Shown piece after piece: positions 16,652 through 24,378 of a DNA stretch of 64,000 nucleotides. Source of the DNA: CAVTHK01 sp964552235. Its GTDB lineage: Bacteria > Spirochaetota > Spirochaetia > SZUA-6 > CAVTHK01. A program made the position numbers and the translations under genes. Numbering within the stretch: the stretch's first letter is position 1; each line of letters begins with the position of its first letter. Under the pieces are notes generated by a model. The model did no database searches. It was not told where the DNA came from and worked only from the letters and a program-made list of their open reading frames with translations. The stretch lies in contig CAZKGO010000014.1 in NCBI GenBank assembly GCA_964552235.1, positions 1-64,000 on the forward strand, read 5' to 3'.

Positions 16652-16664
16652 TGAACAAAGTTCA
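16652..16664. promoter_or_regulatory. Palindromic operator at the sulfatase start site
   Basis: TGAAC and GTTCA arms around AAA form a perfect inverted repeat at the expected transcription start and four bases before the sulfatase ATG. Bound protein would block both transcription and ribosome access. The regulator is unknown; no second copy was noticed. Confidence 0.45.
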
Positions 16665-16673
16665 ATGGCGCGC

Positions 16674-16703
16674 ACTCTAATCGAACCGCCGGGGCGCCGT
16701 CAA
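16674..16703 (-). promoter_or_regulatory. Promoter of the sulfatase/DapA-like pair
   Basis: On the minus strand TTGACG (16698-16703) and TAGAGT (16674-16679) have an 18-base spacer. The palindrome at 16652-16664 follows ten bases later. Confidence 0.55.
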
Positions 16704-16768
16704 GGCCGAACCCGCGGAGCACCGGCGGAAGGCGCGAGGATCGCCGGCGCAGCGCCCGGAAACGGGCC

Positions 16769-16798
16769 TTGACCCCCTCGCGCGCAGGTAACTATGAT
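16769..16798 (+). promoter_or_regulatory. Promoter of the ankyrin-repeat gene
   Basis: TTGACC (16769-16774) and TATGAT (16793-16798) are 18 bases apart. The -10 box contains the first in-frame ATG (16794), so either that ATG is not used by this promoter or translation starts further in. Confidence 0.5.
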
Positions 16799-17188
16799 CC
16801 GCTCGTGGAGGATAGCTAAAGCGAAAAGGCTCATCGGAATCGCTGTGCTGTTCTGCGTCGCCAGCCTGGCCTTGGCGACGGGATGCCGGCGCAGCAGGCG
16901 CAGATCGACCAGTTCGCCAAGGCCGTGCGCGAAGGCAACTTCGACTACGTCAAGGCGGCGCTGGCCAACAAGCAGATTCCCGTCAACGCCGTCCTGGATG
17001 CGAGAGGCTCGACTCCGATCATCATCGCCGTCGAGGCCAATAGCCTGGCGATGGTCGAGGCGATCCTCGCCCACGATCCGGACCTGACGACCAAGAACAA
17101 GGATGGCCTCTCACCTCTCGCTCTCGCGGAGAAGAACAGCAACACCGCGATCGCCGAGGCTCTCAAGGCCGCAGGGGCCAAAGAGTAG
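16794..17188 (+). CDS. Small ankyrin-repeat protein with apparent signal peptide, frame broken near 16877
   Basis: The downstream frame from ATG 16883 encodes 101 residues with two or three ankyrin repeats: VREGNFDYVKAALAN, GSTPIIIAVEANSLAMVEAIL and GLSPLALAEKNSNTAIAEAL. A different frame from 16794 encodes a good signal peptide (MIRSWRIAKAKRLIGIAVLF then CVASLALA) that ends exactly where the ankyrin frame begins. Adding one base near 16877 would fuse the two into a 131-residue secreted protein. This is most simply a one-base deletion or sequencing error. If not, the short 101-residue form is cytoplasmic. A strong terminator follows, so this is a single-gene unit. Confidence 0.65.
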
Positions 17189-17212
17189 CTGCCGGAATCA
17201 GGAGAACACCAG

Positions 17213-17247
17213 GCCCGCGGGGTCTTCCCCGCGGGCTCTTTTTTTTT
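17213..17247 (+). terminator. Rho-independent terminator after the ankyrin gene
   Basis: GCCCGCGGGG (17213-17222) and CCCCGCGGGC (17227-17236) form a perfect 10-bp GC stem with loop TCTT, followed by TC and nine Ts. It starts 25 bases after the ankyrin stop and is the clearest intrinsic terminator in the window. Confidence 0.93.
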
Positions 17248-17274
17248 GCCGCTGCGGCTCTCGCCGGCGTCGGA

Positions 17275-17727
17275 CTACAGCTTGACCTTGAACACCGCCT
17301 TGCGCACGGGGGCCGGAGCGCCCCAGTGGCAGCAGGGCTTGTGGGCGTCCTGCGGATAGAAGACCGCGAAGCACCCCGCCGTGAGCGCCACTGCCCCGGG
17401 AACCCCGCCCTTGAAGAAGATGATGTCGCGCTCGTCGGAGTAGGCGCCGTCGGCCTCCAGGCCCTGGATGGGCGCCCAGTAGATGACCTCGCGGCCCTCG
17501 ACGACCAGCTGGATGTCGATGTACTTGCGGTGAGCCTCCAGGCGCGCCTCGATCTCGGGTTTGGTCGTGTAGCTCTGCATGAGCACGAACACCCGATCGC
17601 CGTCGATGGCGTGCTTGCCGTCGGCGAGCTTGGCCAGGTCCTGCGCCCGCGCGTACTCCAGGGCCTTGCGCAGGTTCGCGCTCAGCCCTTGGTAGGCGGC
17701 GGCATTCTCGAGACGGTCTGCGATCAT
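17275..17727 (-). CDS. YhcH/YjgK/YiaL family protein (EbgC-like sugar anomerase/isomerase helper)
   Basis: Protein of 150 residues, full length for the family. Conserved features are HRKYIDIQLVVEGRE, FYPQDAHKP and the Glu/His metal-binding cupin residues; the C-terminus is AVFKVKL. Relatives include the E. coli sialic-acid anomerase NanQ (YhcH) and EbgC, and they often sit in sugar-acid operons. Here it is the last gene of a leftward operon with an enolase-superfamily enzyme and two sulfatases, 46 bases after the sulfatase stop. It probably speeds anomer interconversion of the sugar released by these enzymes. Confidence 0.85.
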   Translation of the reverse strand: MIADRLENAAAYQGLSANLRKALEYARAQDLAKLADGKHAIDGDRVFVLMQSYTTKPEIEARLEAHRKYIDIQLVVEGREVIYWAPIQGLEADGAYSDERDIIFFKGGVPGAVALTAGCFAVFYPQDAHKPCCHWGAPAPVRKAVFKVKL

Positions 17728-17773
17728 GTGTTGTCCTTTCTGCCCGAACGTCCGCGCCCGGGCGCCTTGCCCT

Positions 17774-19228
17774 TCAACGCATGCCCCGCAGCACGGCGGG
17801 ACCGAAATCGGCCGTGGCCACGCTCGCGTACGGGTTGAAGATCGTGTCCTCGGTGTCGTAGGCGAGCTCCCACATGCGGCGGTACATGCGCTCCTTGACG
17901 GCCGCCTGCGCGGGATCGTCGATCAGGTTGCGCATCTCGTGCGGGTCGAGCTCCAGGTCGTAGAGCTCGTCGATGTCGATCGGCGTGTAGACGAACTTGT
18001 GCCTGCGGTTCCGCACCATGCGCTGGGTGTAGTAGACCTCCACGCCGTTGCACTGGCTGTAGATGTCCTGCCGCCAGTCCTCAGGCCCGCGTCCCTCCAG
18101 GAACGGCACCAGGCTGCGCCCGCAGCAGCGGCGCAGCGGCTGCGCTCCAGCCGCCTCCAGCAGCGTCGGGGCGAAATCCATCAGCGTCACGAAGTCGTCG
18201 ACGCACGAGCCTGGCCGCGCGATGCGGCCGGGCCAGCGGATGACGGCCGGCACGCGGTAGCCCTCGTCGAAGGTGCTGATCCCCTTGAGGTACAGCCCAT
18301 GGGCGCCGCAGTGCTCGCCGTGGTCGGAGAGGAACAGCACGAGCGTGTCCTCGGCGGCGCCGATCTCCTCGACCGTGGCCAGCAGGCGGCCGAACATCTC
18401 GTCGACGAGGGTGCAGAAGCCCCAGTAGTGGGCGATCGACTCGCGCACCTCGCGCTCGCCCAGCTGGTCCCACAGCCGCCGCATGCGGCGGTAGACCGCC
18501 GGCTTGTCGCGCAGGTCGTCGGCGTAGCTCGGCGGCAGCGCGATGTCGTCGGGGTCGTACATGCGGGCGTACTTGGCGGGCACCACAAAGGGATCGTGCG
18601 GCGCGTTGGTGCCGACGTAGACGCACCAGGGCCTCGGGCTGCCCTTGAGGCTCCACAGCCTGTCGCACGCCGAGTGAACCGCCGTCCAGTCCCGGTCGGC
18701 CTGGGCATCCCCCGTGCCGTACAGGCGGTAGGCGCCCCACCCCGGCCGCAGCACCTCGCCGGCAGCCCTCTCGGTCCTGCCGAGCTCGGGATCGCGCTTC
18801 GGCCACACCTCCCGCCGCACGCCGTGGAAGTCACGGCCTGCGATCGCGCTGCACTCCAGCTCGGTCCACCCGCGGTTGCGCGGCCTCTCGTCTGCGGAGA
18901 CGTGCCACTTGCCCGCGTAGTACAGGTCGTAGCCGGCCTCGGCCAGGCGCTCGGAGAACGTCTCCACGCCCGGCTTGAGGCCGGTGCGGATCGCCTGCTC
19001 GTTGAGCACGTTGTTGTGCACTCCGTGCTGCGACGGGTAAAGCCCCGTCATGAACGAGGCGCGCGACGGGCAGCAGTGCGCCATCGGCGTGTAGGTCGAT
19101 GTGAAGCGCAGGCCGTCGGCGGCGCACCGATCGAGGTGGGGCGTGCGGCAGGGATGGCCGGGCAGCGTGACGGCGGCCTGCTCCTGGTCGCTCATGAAGA
19201 TGAGGATGTTCGGCCGCTTCGGCCTCAC
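17774..19228 (-). CDS. Sulfatase, second of three
   Basis: Sulfatase of 484 residues. PNILIFMSDQEQAAVTLPG at the N-terminus supplies metal ligands; the formylglycine site is Cys52 in HCCPSRASFMTG, and LVLFLSDHGEHCGAHGL is the second metal motif. No signal peptide is visible. The GTG start overlaps the upstream sulfatase stop as GTGA, which gives tight coupling. The 484-residue length is typical of the S1 family. It differs enough from its two neighbours to suggest action on a different sulfate position or sugar. Confidence 0.9.
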   Translation of the reverse strand: MRPKRPNILIFMSDQEQAAVTLPGHPCRTPHLDRCAADGLRFTSTYTPMAHCCPSRASFMTGLYPSQHGVHNNVLNEQAIRTGLKPGVETFSERLAEAGYDLYYAGKWHVSADERPRNRGWTELECSAIAGRDFHGVRREVWPKRDPELGRTERAAGEVLRPGWGAYRLYGTGDAQADRDWTAVHSACDRLWSLKGSPRPWCVYVGTNAPHDPFVVPAKYARMYDPDDIALPPSYADDLRDKPAVYRRMRRLWDQLGEREVRESIAHYWGFCTLVDEMFGRLLATVEEIGAAEDTLVLFLSDHGEHCGAHGLYLKGISTFDEGYRVPAVIRWPGRIARPGSCVDDFVTLMDFAPTLLEAAGAQPLRRCCGRSLVPFLEGRGPEDWRQDIYSQCNGVEVYYTQRMVRNRRHKFVYTPIDIDELYDLELDPHEMRNLIDDPAQAAVKERMYRRMWELAYDTEDTIFNPYASVATADFGPAVLRGMR

Positions 19229-20571
19229 GAGCGCGCCTCCTCTTCGCTCACGCGCCGCTGGCCCGATCGGCGGACCGGCGCCGGCTCGATGACCGCCAGC
19301 GGCTCACCGGCTGCGATCATGCGCCTGTTCAGCCGCTCCCACATGATCTCGGCGACCCGCTTGTGCGACTCGAGACCGATCAGGTTGGTCAGCTCGTAGG
19401 GGTCCGCCTCGAGGTCGTAGAGGTAGTTCTCGACGTAGCGGTCGGAGCCCATGGCCGCGTTGCCGTCCAGGCCCGGCGCCACGACGCCGTATTTCCAGCG
19501 GCGCGTGCGCACGGCGCGGCCCACTTCGGCCTCGCTGATCTGCACGAAGACTTCCTCGGGCCAACCCGCCTCCACGCCGTGCAGCAGCGGCAGGATCGAG
19601 CGGCCCTGCATCACGGGCGGCACGGGGATCCCGGCCGCGTCGAGCAGCGTGGGCGGCAGGTCGATGAGCGAGACGAGCTTGCGGATGCGGCCGCCTCCCA
19701 CAAAACCCGGCCCGGTGAGCATGGTCGGAACGCGGATCGAGCTCTCGTGGCCGGAGCGCTTGTACTCGGAGTTGCGCGTCTTGAAGTGGCAGCCGTGATC
19801 GGAGGTAAAGAGCACGATCGTGTTCTCGAGGAGCGCGAGGCTCTTGAGCGCATCCATGAGCCTGCCGAACGCCTCGTCGAGCCGTTTGACCATGCCCCAG
19901 TAGCCGCCGAGGTGCTGATGCGTCGAGCCGCCGAGGGCGGCCAGGTCCGGGGGAATCCAGCGGCCCGTGTAGCGCTCGCGGTAGCCGTCGGGCGGCGGGT
20001 AGTCGTCGATGTGGTTCTGGAAATGCGGCTCCAGGTACGAGCAGAAAAGGAAAAAGGGCTCACGCTGGCGGGCGTCGATCCAGCGGATCATCGCGTCTGT
20101 CTGCGCGTCGACACGGTATCCGGGCAGCCGCACCTCGGTACCGTCGTTGTCGTAGAGCACGGTCCTGTACGGCTCGGAGCACATCTCCGTCGTGTTCGCG
20201 CCGAGCCAGCTGGCGTAGCGGCCCTGCTCGCCGCGGGGCACCGGGTTGCCGCTGCCGAGGTGCCACTTGCCGATGTAGCCGGTGGAGTAACCGGCCTCGT
20301 TGAAATAGTCGCCGAGAGTCTTGAGGTTCGGCGCGAGGACCTGCCCGTTGTGCCACACGCCGGTGTTGGTGGCGTACAGGCCGGTCTGCAGGCACGAGCG
20401 GGCAGGCGCGCACACCGGCTGGCAGGTGCAGCAGTTGGCCACGTGAGTGCCCTCCGAGGCGAGCCTGTCGAAGTTCGGCATCAGCTCCAGAGGGTTGCCG
20501 TGAAGCCCGCTGGAGTCCCAGCGCTGCTGGTCTGTAAAGAACACCACCACGTTCGGTCGATTCGCTGCCAT
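19225..20571 (-). CDS. Sulfatase, third of three
   Basis: Sulfatase of 448 residues with PNVVVFFTDQQRWDSSG, active-site Cys54 in VCAPARSCLQTGLY (the less common C-x-P-A-R form) and IVLFTSDHGCHFKTRN. The ATG at 20571 is chosen because AAGGAG lies six bases upstream. An earlier GTG at 20595 merely overlaps the previous stop. No signal peptide is seen. It follows the enolase-superfamily gene and precedes another sulfatase, so desulfation and sugar-acid dehydration are coupled genetically. Confidence 0.9.
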   Translation of the reverse strand: MAANRPNVVVFFTDQQRWDSSGLHGNPLELMPNFDRLASEGTHVANCCTCQPVCAPARSCLQTGLYATNTGVWHNGQVLAPNLKTLGDYFNEAGYSTGYIGKWHLGSGNPVPRGEQGRYASWLGANTTEMCSEPYRTVLYDNDGTEVRLPGYRVDAQTDAMIRWIDARQREPFFLFCSYLEPHFQNHIDDYPPPDGYRERYTGRWIPPDLAALGGSTHQHLGGYWGMVKRLDEAFGRLMDALKSLALLENTIVLFTSDHGCHFKTRNSEYKRSGHESSIRVPTMLTGPGFVGGGRIRKLVSLIDLPPTLLDAAGIPVPPVMQGRSILPLLHGVEAGWPEEVFVQISEAEVGRAVRTRRWKYGVVAPGLDGNAAMGSDRYVENYLYDLEADPYELTNLIGLESHKRVAEIMWERLNRRMIAAGEPLAVIEPAPVRRSGQRRVSEEEARS

Positions 20572-20591
20572 TCTCGTCTCCTTGGCCTGCT

Positions 20592-21797
20592 TCACGGCCG
20601 TCCCAAAGTCCCGTCGGGCAGTCGTGATTGCGTCCAGTCGATCACGCGGTCCTCGGCCGGGAACCGCGCAGCCGCCTTCTCATCGACATCGATGCCGAGC
20701 CCGGGCCTCCCGTTGGGGTACGCGTACCCTCTCCTGACCTCGGGGATGCCGTCGAACACCTTGCGCTCGTTGTCCGTACGCAGCGACCACTCCTGGATGC
20801 CGAAGTTGTGCAGGTGCACGTCCATCGCCACGTTCGCCGCCATGCCGACGGGCGAAACGTCGCGAGGCCCGTGAAAGGCCGTGCGCACGCCAAAGGCGTC
20901 GCAGAGATGCGCGAGCTTGAGCGCCGGGCTGATGCCTCCGATCGTCGAGACGTGAACGCGGATGTAGTCGATGAGCCGGCGCGAGACCAGGGGCATCCAT
21001 TCCTGCGGGTTGCAGAACAGCTCGCCCATCGCGAGGGGGATCGCGGTCTGGCATCGCACCTTCTCGAACCAGTCGTTGTCCTCGGGAGCGAACAGGTCCT
21101 CGAGAAAGAACAGGCGGTGCGGCTCCAGCCGCTTCGCCAGCCAGATGGCGTCGGCCGGAGCCAGACGCTCGTGCACGTCGTAGAGCAGCTCGACCTCGTC
21201 GCCCAGTCGCTGCCGCAGGTACGAGAACAGCTCGGGGATCCGCCGCAGCTTTTCCTGCGGATCGAAGACGGCGCCCCCGGGTGCGCTGTCGGGCCTGCCG
21301 CGCATGCGGCTTCCGGTGCCGGGGTAGCCGCCGAGCTGGCAGCGGATGTGCTGGTAGCCCTCGCTGCGGTAGGATTCGGCCGCGGCTGCGACCTCTTCGG
21401 GCTCGGCTCCGTTGGCGTGGACGTAGACGGCGGCTGCGGGACGGCTCATGCCGCCCCACAGCTGGTAGCAGGGCAGGCCCGCAGCCTTGCCCTTGATGTC
21501 CCAGAGCGCCATGTCCACGCCGCTCGCCGCATTGTTGAGCACCGGGCCATTGCGCCAGTACCCGTTGACGTTCATCATCTGCCACAGGTCCTCGATCGCG
21601 TCGGCGCTGCGGCCGACGAGCAGCGGCGCGAGGTGACGATCGACCGCGGCAGCGACCGCGTGGAAGCGCTGCGTAAAGGTGGCGCAGCCCCAGCCGTACA
21701 GGCCCGGCTCGGACGTGGCGACCTTCACGAGCACCAGGACCTGGTTATCGGGCTGCACGAGGAGGGTGCGGACCTCGCGAATCGTCGGGGCGGCCAT
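20592..21797 (-). CDS. Enolase-superfamily dehydratase, D-mannonate dehydratase/RspA-like
   Basis: Protein of 401 residues with the mandelate racemase/muconate lactonizing fold. YDVHERLAPADAIWLAKRLEPHRLFFLED and PLAMGELFCNPQEW match the ManD/RspA subgroup, as do IDYIRVHVSTIGG and AFHGPRDVSPVGMAANV, which bear metal ligands and catalytic His. Members dehydrate D-mannonate or D-gluconate to 2-keto-3-deoxy acids, though some have weak activity. The ATG at 21797 lies seven bases after a -10 box (TAATCT), suggesting a leaderless transcript. It opens the operon with two sulfatases and a YhcH-type protein. Confidence 0.87.
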   Translation of the reverse strand: MAAPTIREVRTLLVQPDNQVLVLVKVATSEPGLYGWGCATFTQRFHAVAAAVDRHLAPLLVGRSADAIEDLWQMMNVNGYWRNGPVLNNAASGVDMALWDIKGKAAGLPCYQLWGGMSRPAAAVYVHANGAEPEEVAAAAESYRSEGYQHIRCQLGGYPGTGSRMRGRPDSAPGGAVFDPQEKLRRIPELFSYLRQRLGDEVELLYDVHERLAPADAIWLAKRLEPHRLFFLEDLFAPEDNDWFEKVRCQTAIPLAMGELFCNPQEWMPLVSRRLIDYIRVHVSTIGGISPALKLAHLCDAFGVRTAFHGPRDVSPVGMAANVAMDVHLHNFGIQEWSLRTDNERKVFDGIPEVRRGYAYPNGRPGLGIDVDEKAAARFPAEDRVIDWTQSRLPDGTLGRP

Positions 21798-21804
21798 GGC
21801 CCCG

Positions 21805-21833
21805 AGATTAGCGGCCCGCGGTCGGGCTGTAAA
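21805..21833 (-). promoter_or_regulatory. Promoter of the ManD-like/sulfatase operon, leaderless type
   Basis: On the minus strand TTTACA (21828-21833) and TAATCT (21805-21810) have a 17-base spacer; the ATG follows seven bases after the -10 box. Confidence 0.55.
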
Positions 21834-21852
21834 GCGCGCGCAGCGGCGGCCG

Positions 21853-21881
21853 TTGATTTTTGCCGCCGGAGTGTCTATAAA
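21853..21881 (+). promoter_or_regulatory. Promoter of the CBS-GGDEF gene
   Basis: TTGATT (21853-21858) and TATAAA (21876-21881) with a 17-base spacer, 32 bases before the ATG. It is divergent from the sulfatase-operon promoter. Confidence 0.6.
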
Positions 21882-21913
21882 CGAGCCATTGCCCATTCCG
21901 TGACGGCGATGTA

Positions 21914-22909
21914 ATGAACGTCGGCGCTTGGATCAGCAGGAATCCCACGACCGTCCAGGTCACCGAGCCGCTGGGCCGCGTGGTGCAGACAATGGACCGT
22001 CTCAAGACCGGCTCGCTCCTGGTGATGGACGGCGATCGCCTCGTCGGCATCTTCACGGGCCGCGACTTGGTCAGACCCTACTGCGGCAGCCCCTCGGAGG
22101 CGGTCGACCAGCCGATCTCCGAGTTCATGACCCGCGACCCCGTGTGCGTGCAGGCGACCGAGGACGACAACGCCGTCTACGCCAGGATGCGCACCCACGG
22201 CGTGAGCTCCATCCCGGTCCTCGAAGGCGAGAAGATCGTGGGCATCGTCTCGGCCCGCGACCTGATCCAGCGCTACCAGAACAGGCTCGAGACCGAGTTC
22301 CTCGAGACCCGCAGGAGGATCGAGGAGCTGGAGCGCCTGTCGAACCTCAGCACCGACGAAAAGCTGCGCGCGCTGATGGAGGAGATCGACCGGTACCGGG
22401 AGCTGAGCGCGACCGACTCGCTCACGGGGCTGCACAACAAGCGCGCCTTCGCCGCGCGGCTTGCCGAGGAGATGGCGCGCGCCGCCCGCTACAAGAGCCG
22501 GCTCTCGCTGATCTTCTGCGACATCGACCACTTCAAGCGCGTCAACGACAACTTCGGCCACGCGGTCGGCGACGTGGTCCTGCAGCAGGTGGCCGGAGTC
22601 CTGGCCGGGTCCCGCCTGCGCAAGTCCGACATCGTCGCCCGTTACGGCGGCGAAGAGTTCGTCGTGATCCTGCCCGAGACCGGGCTGCAGGGAGCGGGCA
22701 CCGTGGCCGAGAACCTGCGCCTCGCCGTCGAGGGCAAGGAGTTCGCCCTCGACGGACAACCGACGAGCATCACCGCGAGCTTTGGCGTGGCGGAGTACCG
22801 GCCCACGATGACCGGGCCCGAAGACCTGATCCGCGATGCTGATGCCGCCCTCTATGCCGCCAAGGAAAAGGGCCGCAACCGGGTCGAGCTCTTCGTCCCG
22901 CAGGGATAG
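21914..22909 (+). CDS. CBS-domain pair fused to GGDEF diguanylate cyclase
   Basis: Cytoplasmic protein of 331 residues. Two CBS domains (about 7-60 and 70-120), which typically bind adenine nucleotides, are followed by a coiled linker (about 120-160) and a GGDEF domain. The active-site motif is intact as GGEEF (245-249), with FCDIDHFKRVND upstream for metal binding, so it should make cyclic di-GMP. RKSD at 236-239 is spaced five residues before GGEEF, as expected for the product-inhibition I-site. The combination suggests that energy state or nucleotide level controls second-messenger output. Confidence 0.93.
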   Translation: MNVGAWISRNPTTVQVTEPLGRVVQTMDRLKTGSLLVMDGDRLVGIFTGRDLVRPYCGSPSEAVDQPISEFMTRDPVCVQATEDDNAVYARMRTHGVSSIPVLEGEKIVGIVSARDLIQRYQNRLETEFLETRRRIEELERLSNLSTDEKLRALMEEIDRYRELSATDSLTGLHNKRAFAARLAEEMARAARYKSRLSLIFCDIDHFKRVNDNFGHAVGDVVLQQVAGVLAGSRLRKSDIVARYGGEEFVVILPETGLQGAGTVAENLRLAVEGKEFALDGQPTSITASFGVAEYRPTMTGPEDLIRDADAALYAAKEKGRNRVELFVPQG

Positions 22910-22921
22910 CCGGTCGCCGCC

Positions 22922-22944
22922 CGCCGGGCCGCATGGGCCCGGCG
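22922..22944. terminator. GC hairpin between convergent genes
   Basis: CGCCGGGCC and GGCCCGGCG form a perfect 9-bp stem around GCATG, centred between the convergent CBS-GGDEF and HMG-CoA synthase stops. There is no T-run, so termination strength is uncertain. Confidence 0.4.
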
Positions 22945-22947
22945 CGG

Positions 22948-24246
22948 TCAGCCGGCGGCCGCCTGCCCCGCGCGGATCGACAAGGTCACCGGCTGCTTGG
23001 CAAAGCCGTACTCGCGGTAGCCATCCTCCCGAATGCCTGCCAGGTAAAAGGCCCCCCGCGGGACCGTGGCGATTCCCGCCTCGGCTGCCTGCGACGCGCT
23101 GTCGGCGATCCAGCGGACGTACTCACCCCACTCCGCCTGCCTGCCCCGGCCGGGGGCCTGGTCCAGGCGCCACCGGTCGATCGTGTCGGCGGCCCGGCTG
23201 CTGAGGCGCCCCGAGGCGAGAACCATCGTGCTGCCTGATCCGTAGGAGGCCATCAGGATCGAGCGCCCCGCCAGGCGCGAGCCCAGGACCGCGCGGCGGT
23301 CGGCCAGGAGGAACGCCAGGCCGAAGTAGAGCGACGCCGAGTAGGTGTTGCCGATCTCGGCGATCGGATCGATTGCCTGGTGAAAGCCGCGCTCGTCGAG
23401 AAACGCCTCGGCCTGCACCTCGCCGAGCCCCAGGTGGCGCTCGAGCAGCCGCAGCATGGCCACCATCGGCATGTTGCGGAAGGGCGCGTGGAGCACGAAC
23501 ATGTCCGTCCCGCGCAGCACCTCGGCGGGAGTCGAGCCGACGCGGCGGCAGTGATCGAGAAAGGCGACGTCAAGGCTGTCGATGTAGTTCTGCATCGAGT
23601 ACTGCCCTTTGACCCGGGCCGTGACCGAGCCGAGGGGCCGGAAGAAATCGTCGACGTCGCGGGAGCACAAGCCGATGCTGCCGAGGTCGAGCTCGATCAG
23701 GCCCGGGTCCTGCTCGACGAGCACAGCCGCGGCGCCGGCTCCCTGGGTGATCTCGGCGGTCGATGCGCTCTGATAGCGTGCGATGTCCGAGGCGATCACC
23801 AGGCCGCGCTCGGACGGGCTGCCGTAGCCGGCGAGCGACGCGACGGCGAGCAGCGACAGTGTCGCCGCAGCGCAGGCGTGCTGCACCTGGAACGACGACA
23901 CCTGCTCGGGCAGCCTGTACCCGGCGCCGAGCAGCATGCCCTGCACGTAGGCGGAGAGCGGCTTCGAGTGGTCGAGGCCGCTTTCGGTTCCCACCGCCAG
24001 ATGACGGACCGTCTCGGCAACAGCCCCACCGCTCAGCAGACCAGCGGCGGCGCTGGCTGCGAGAGTGGCGGCGTCCTCCCAGGGCTGCGGAAAGCGTATG
24101 GCGCGCTGCCCTGTCGTGCGGCAGGCGCGGTCCAGATGCCGGTCCATGCGAGGATTCTCCTCGACGCGAGCCTTCACGATCTGCTTGAGGTCGATCCGAG
24201 GTTCCGGCGCATAGAGATACAGCTCACCCAGCCCGACTTTAGCCAT
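22948..24246 (-). CDS. Hydroxymethylglutaryl-CoA synthase-like thiolase-fold enzyme
   Basis: Protein of 432 residues. Key residues of HMG-CoA synthase are in place: Glu88 in GTESGLDHSKP, nucleophile Cys125 in QHACAAATLSLL, His253 in LHAPFRNMP, and the family strings GNTYSASLYFGLAFLL and MASYGSGS. HMG-CoA synthase condenses acetyl-CoA with acetoacetyl-CoA in the mevalonate route to isoprenoids, which some spirochaetes use. GGAGG lies seven bases before the ATG. A specialised ketosynthase-like role cannot be excluded, because no other mevalonate gene is in the window. Confidence 0.8.
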   Translation of the reverse strand: MAKVGLGELYLYAPEPRIDLKQIVKARVEENPRMDRHLDRACRTTGQRAIRFPQPWEDAATLAASAAAGLLSGGAVAETVRHLAVGTESGLDHSKPLSAYVQGMLLGAGYRLPEQVSSFQVQHACAAATLSLLAVASLAGYGSPSERGLVIASDIARYQSASTAEITQGAGAAAVLVEQDPGLIELDLGSIGLCSRDVDDFFRPLGSVTARVKGQYSMQNYIDSLDVAFLDHCRRVGSTPAEVLRGTDMFVLHAPFRNMPMVAMLRLLERHLGLGEVQAEAFLDERGFHQAIDPIAEIGNTYSASLYFGLAFLLADRRAVLGSRLAGRSILMASYGSGSTMVLASGRLSSRAADTIDRWRLDQAPGRGRQAEWGEYVRWIADSASQAAEAGIATVPRGAFYLAGIREDGYREYGFAKQPVTLSIRAGQAAAG

Positions 24247-24265
24247 TCCGAGTCCTCCGGTCAGG

Positions 24266-24294
24266 AAAATACTCACCCGAGGGCTTCGCGGCAA
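24266..24294 (-). promoter_or_regulatory. Promoter of the HMG-CoA synthase-like gene
   Basis: On the minus strand TTGCCG (24289-24294) and TATTTT (24266-24271) with a 17-base spacer, about 20 bases before the ATG. Confidence 0.45.
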
Positions 24295-24378
24295 TAACAG
24301 CGGCGGCCGGCGCCAGCGGCCCTTCGCGGGTCGACCGCGGCACTGGCCACCGCCGCCCTCTATCCCATATCATGAGCC

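Noticed and set aside
16883..17188. Programmed frameshift joining signal peptide and ankyrin domain
   Set aside because: No slippery heptamer followed by a stem-loop is evident; a missing base is simpler.
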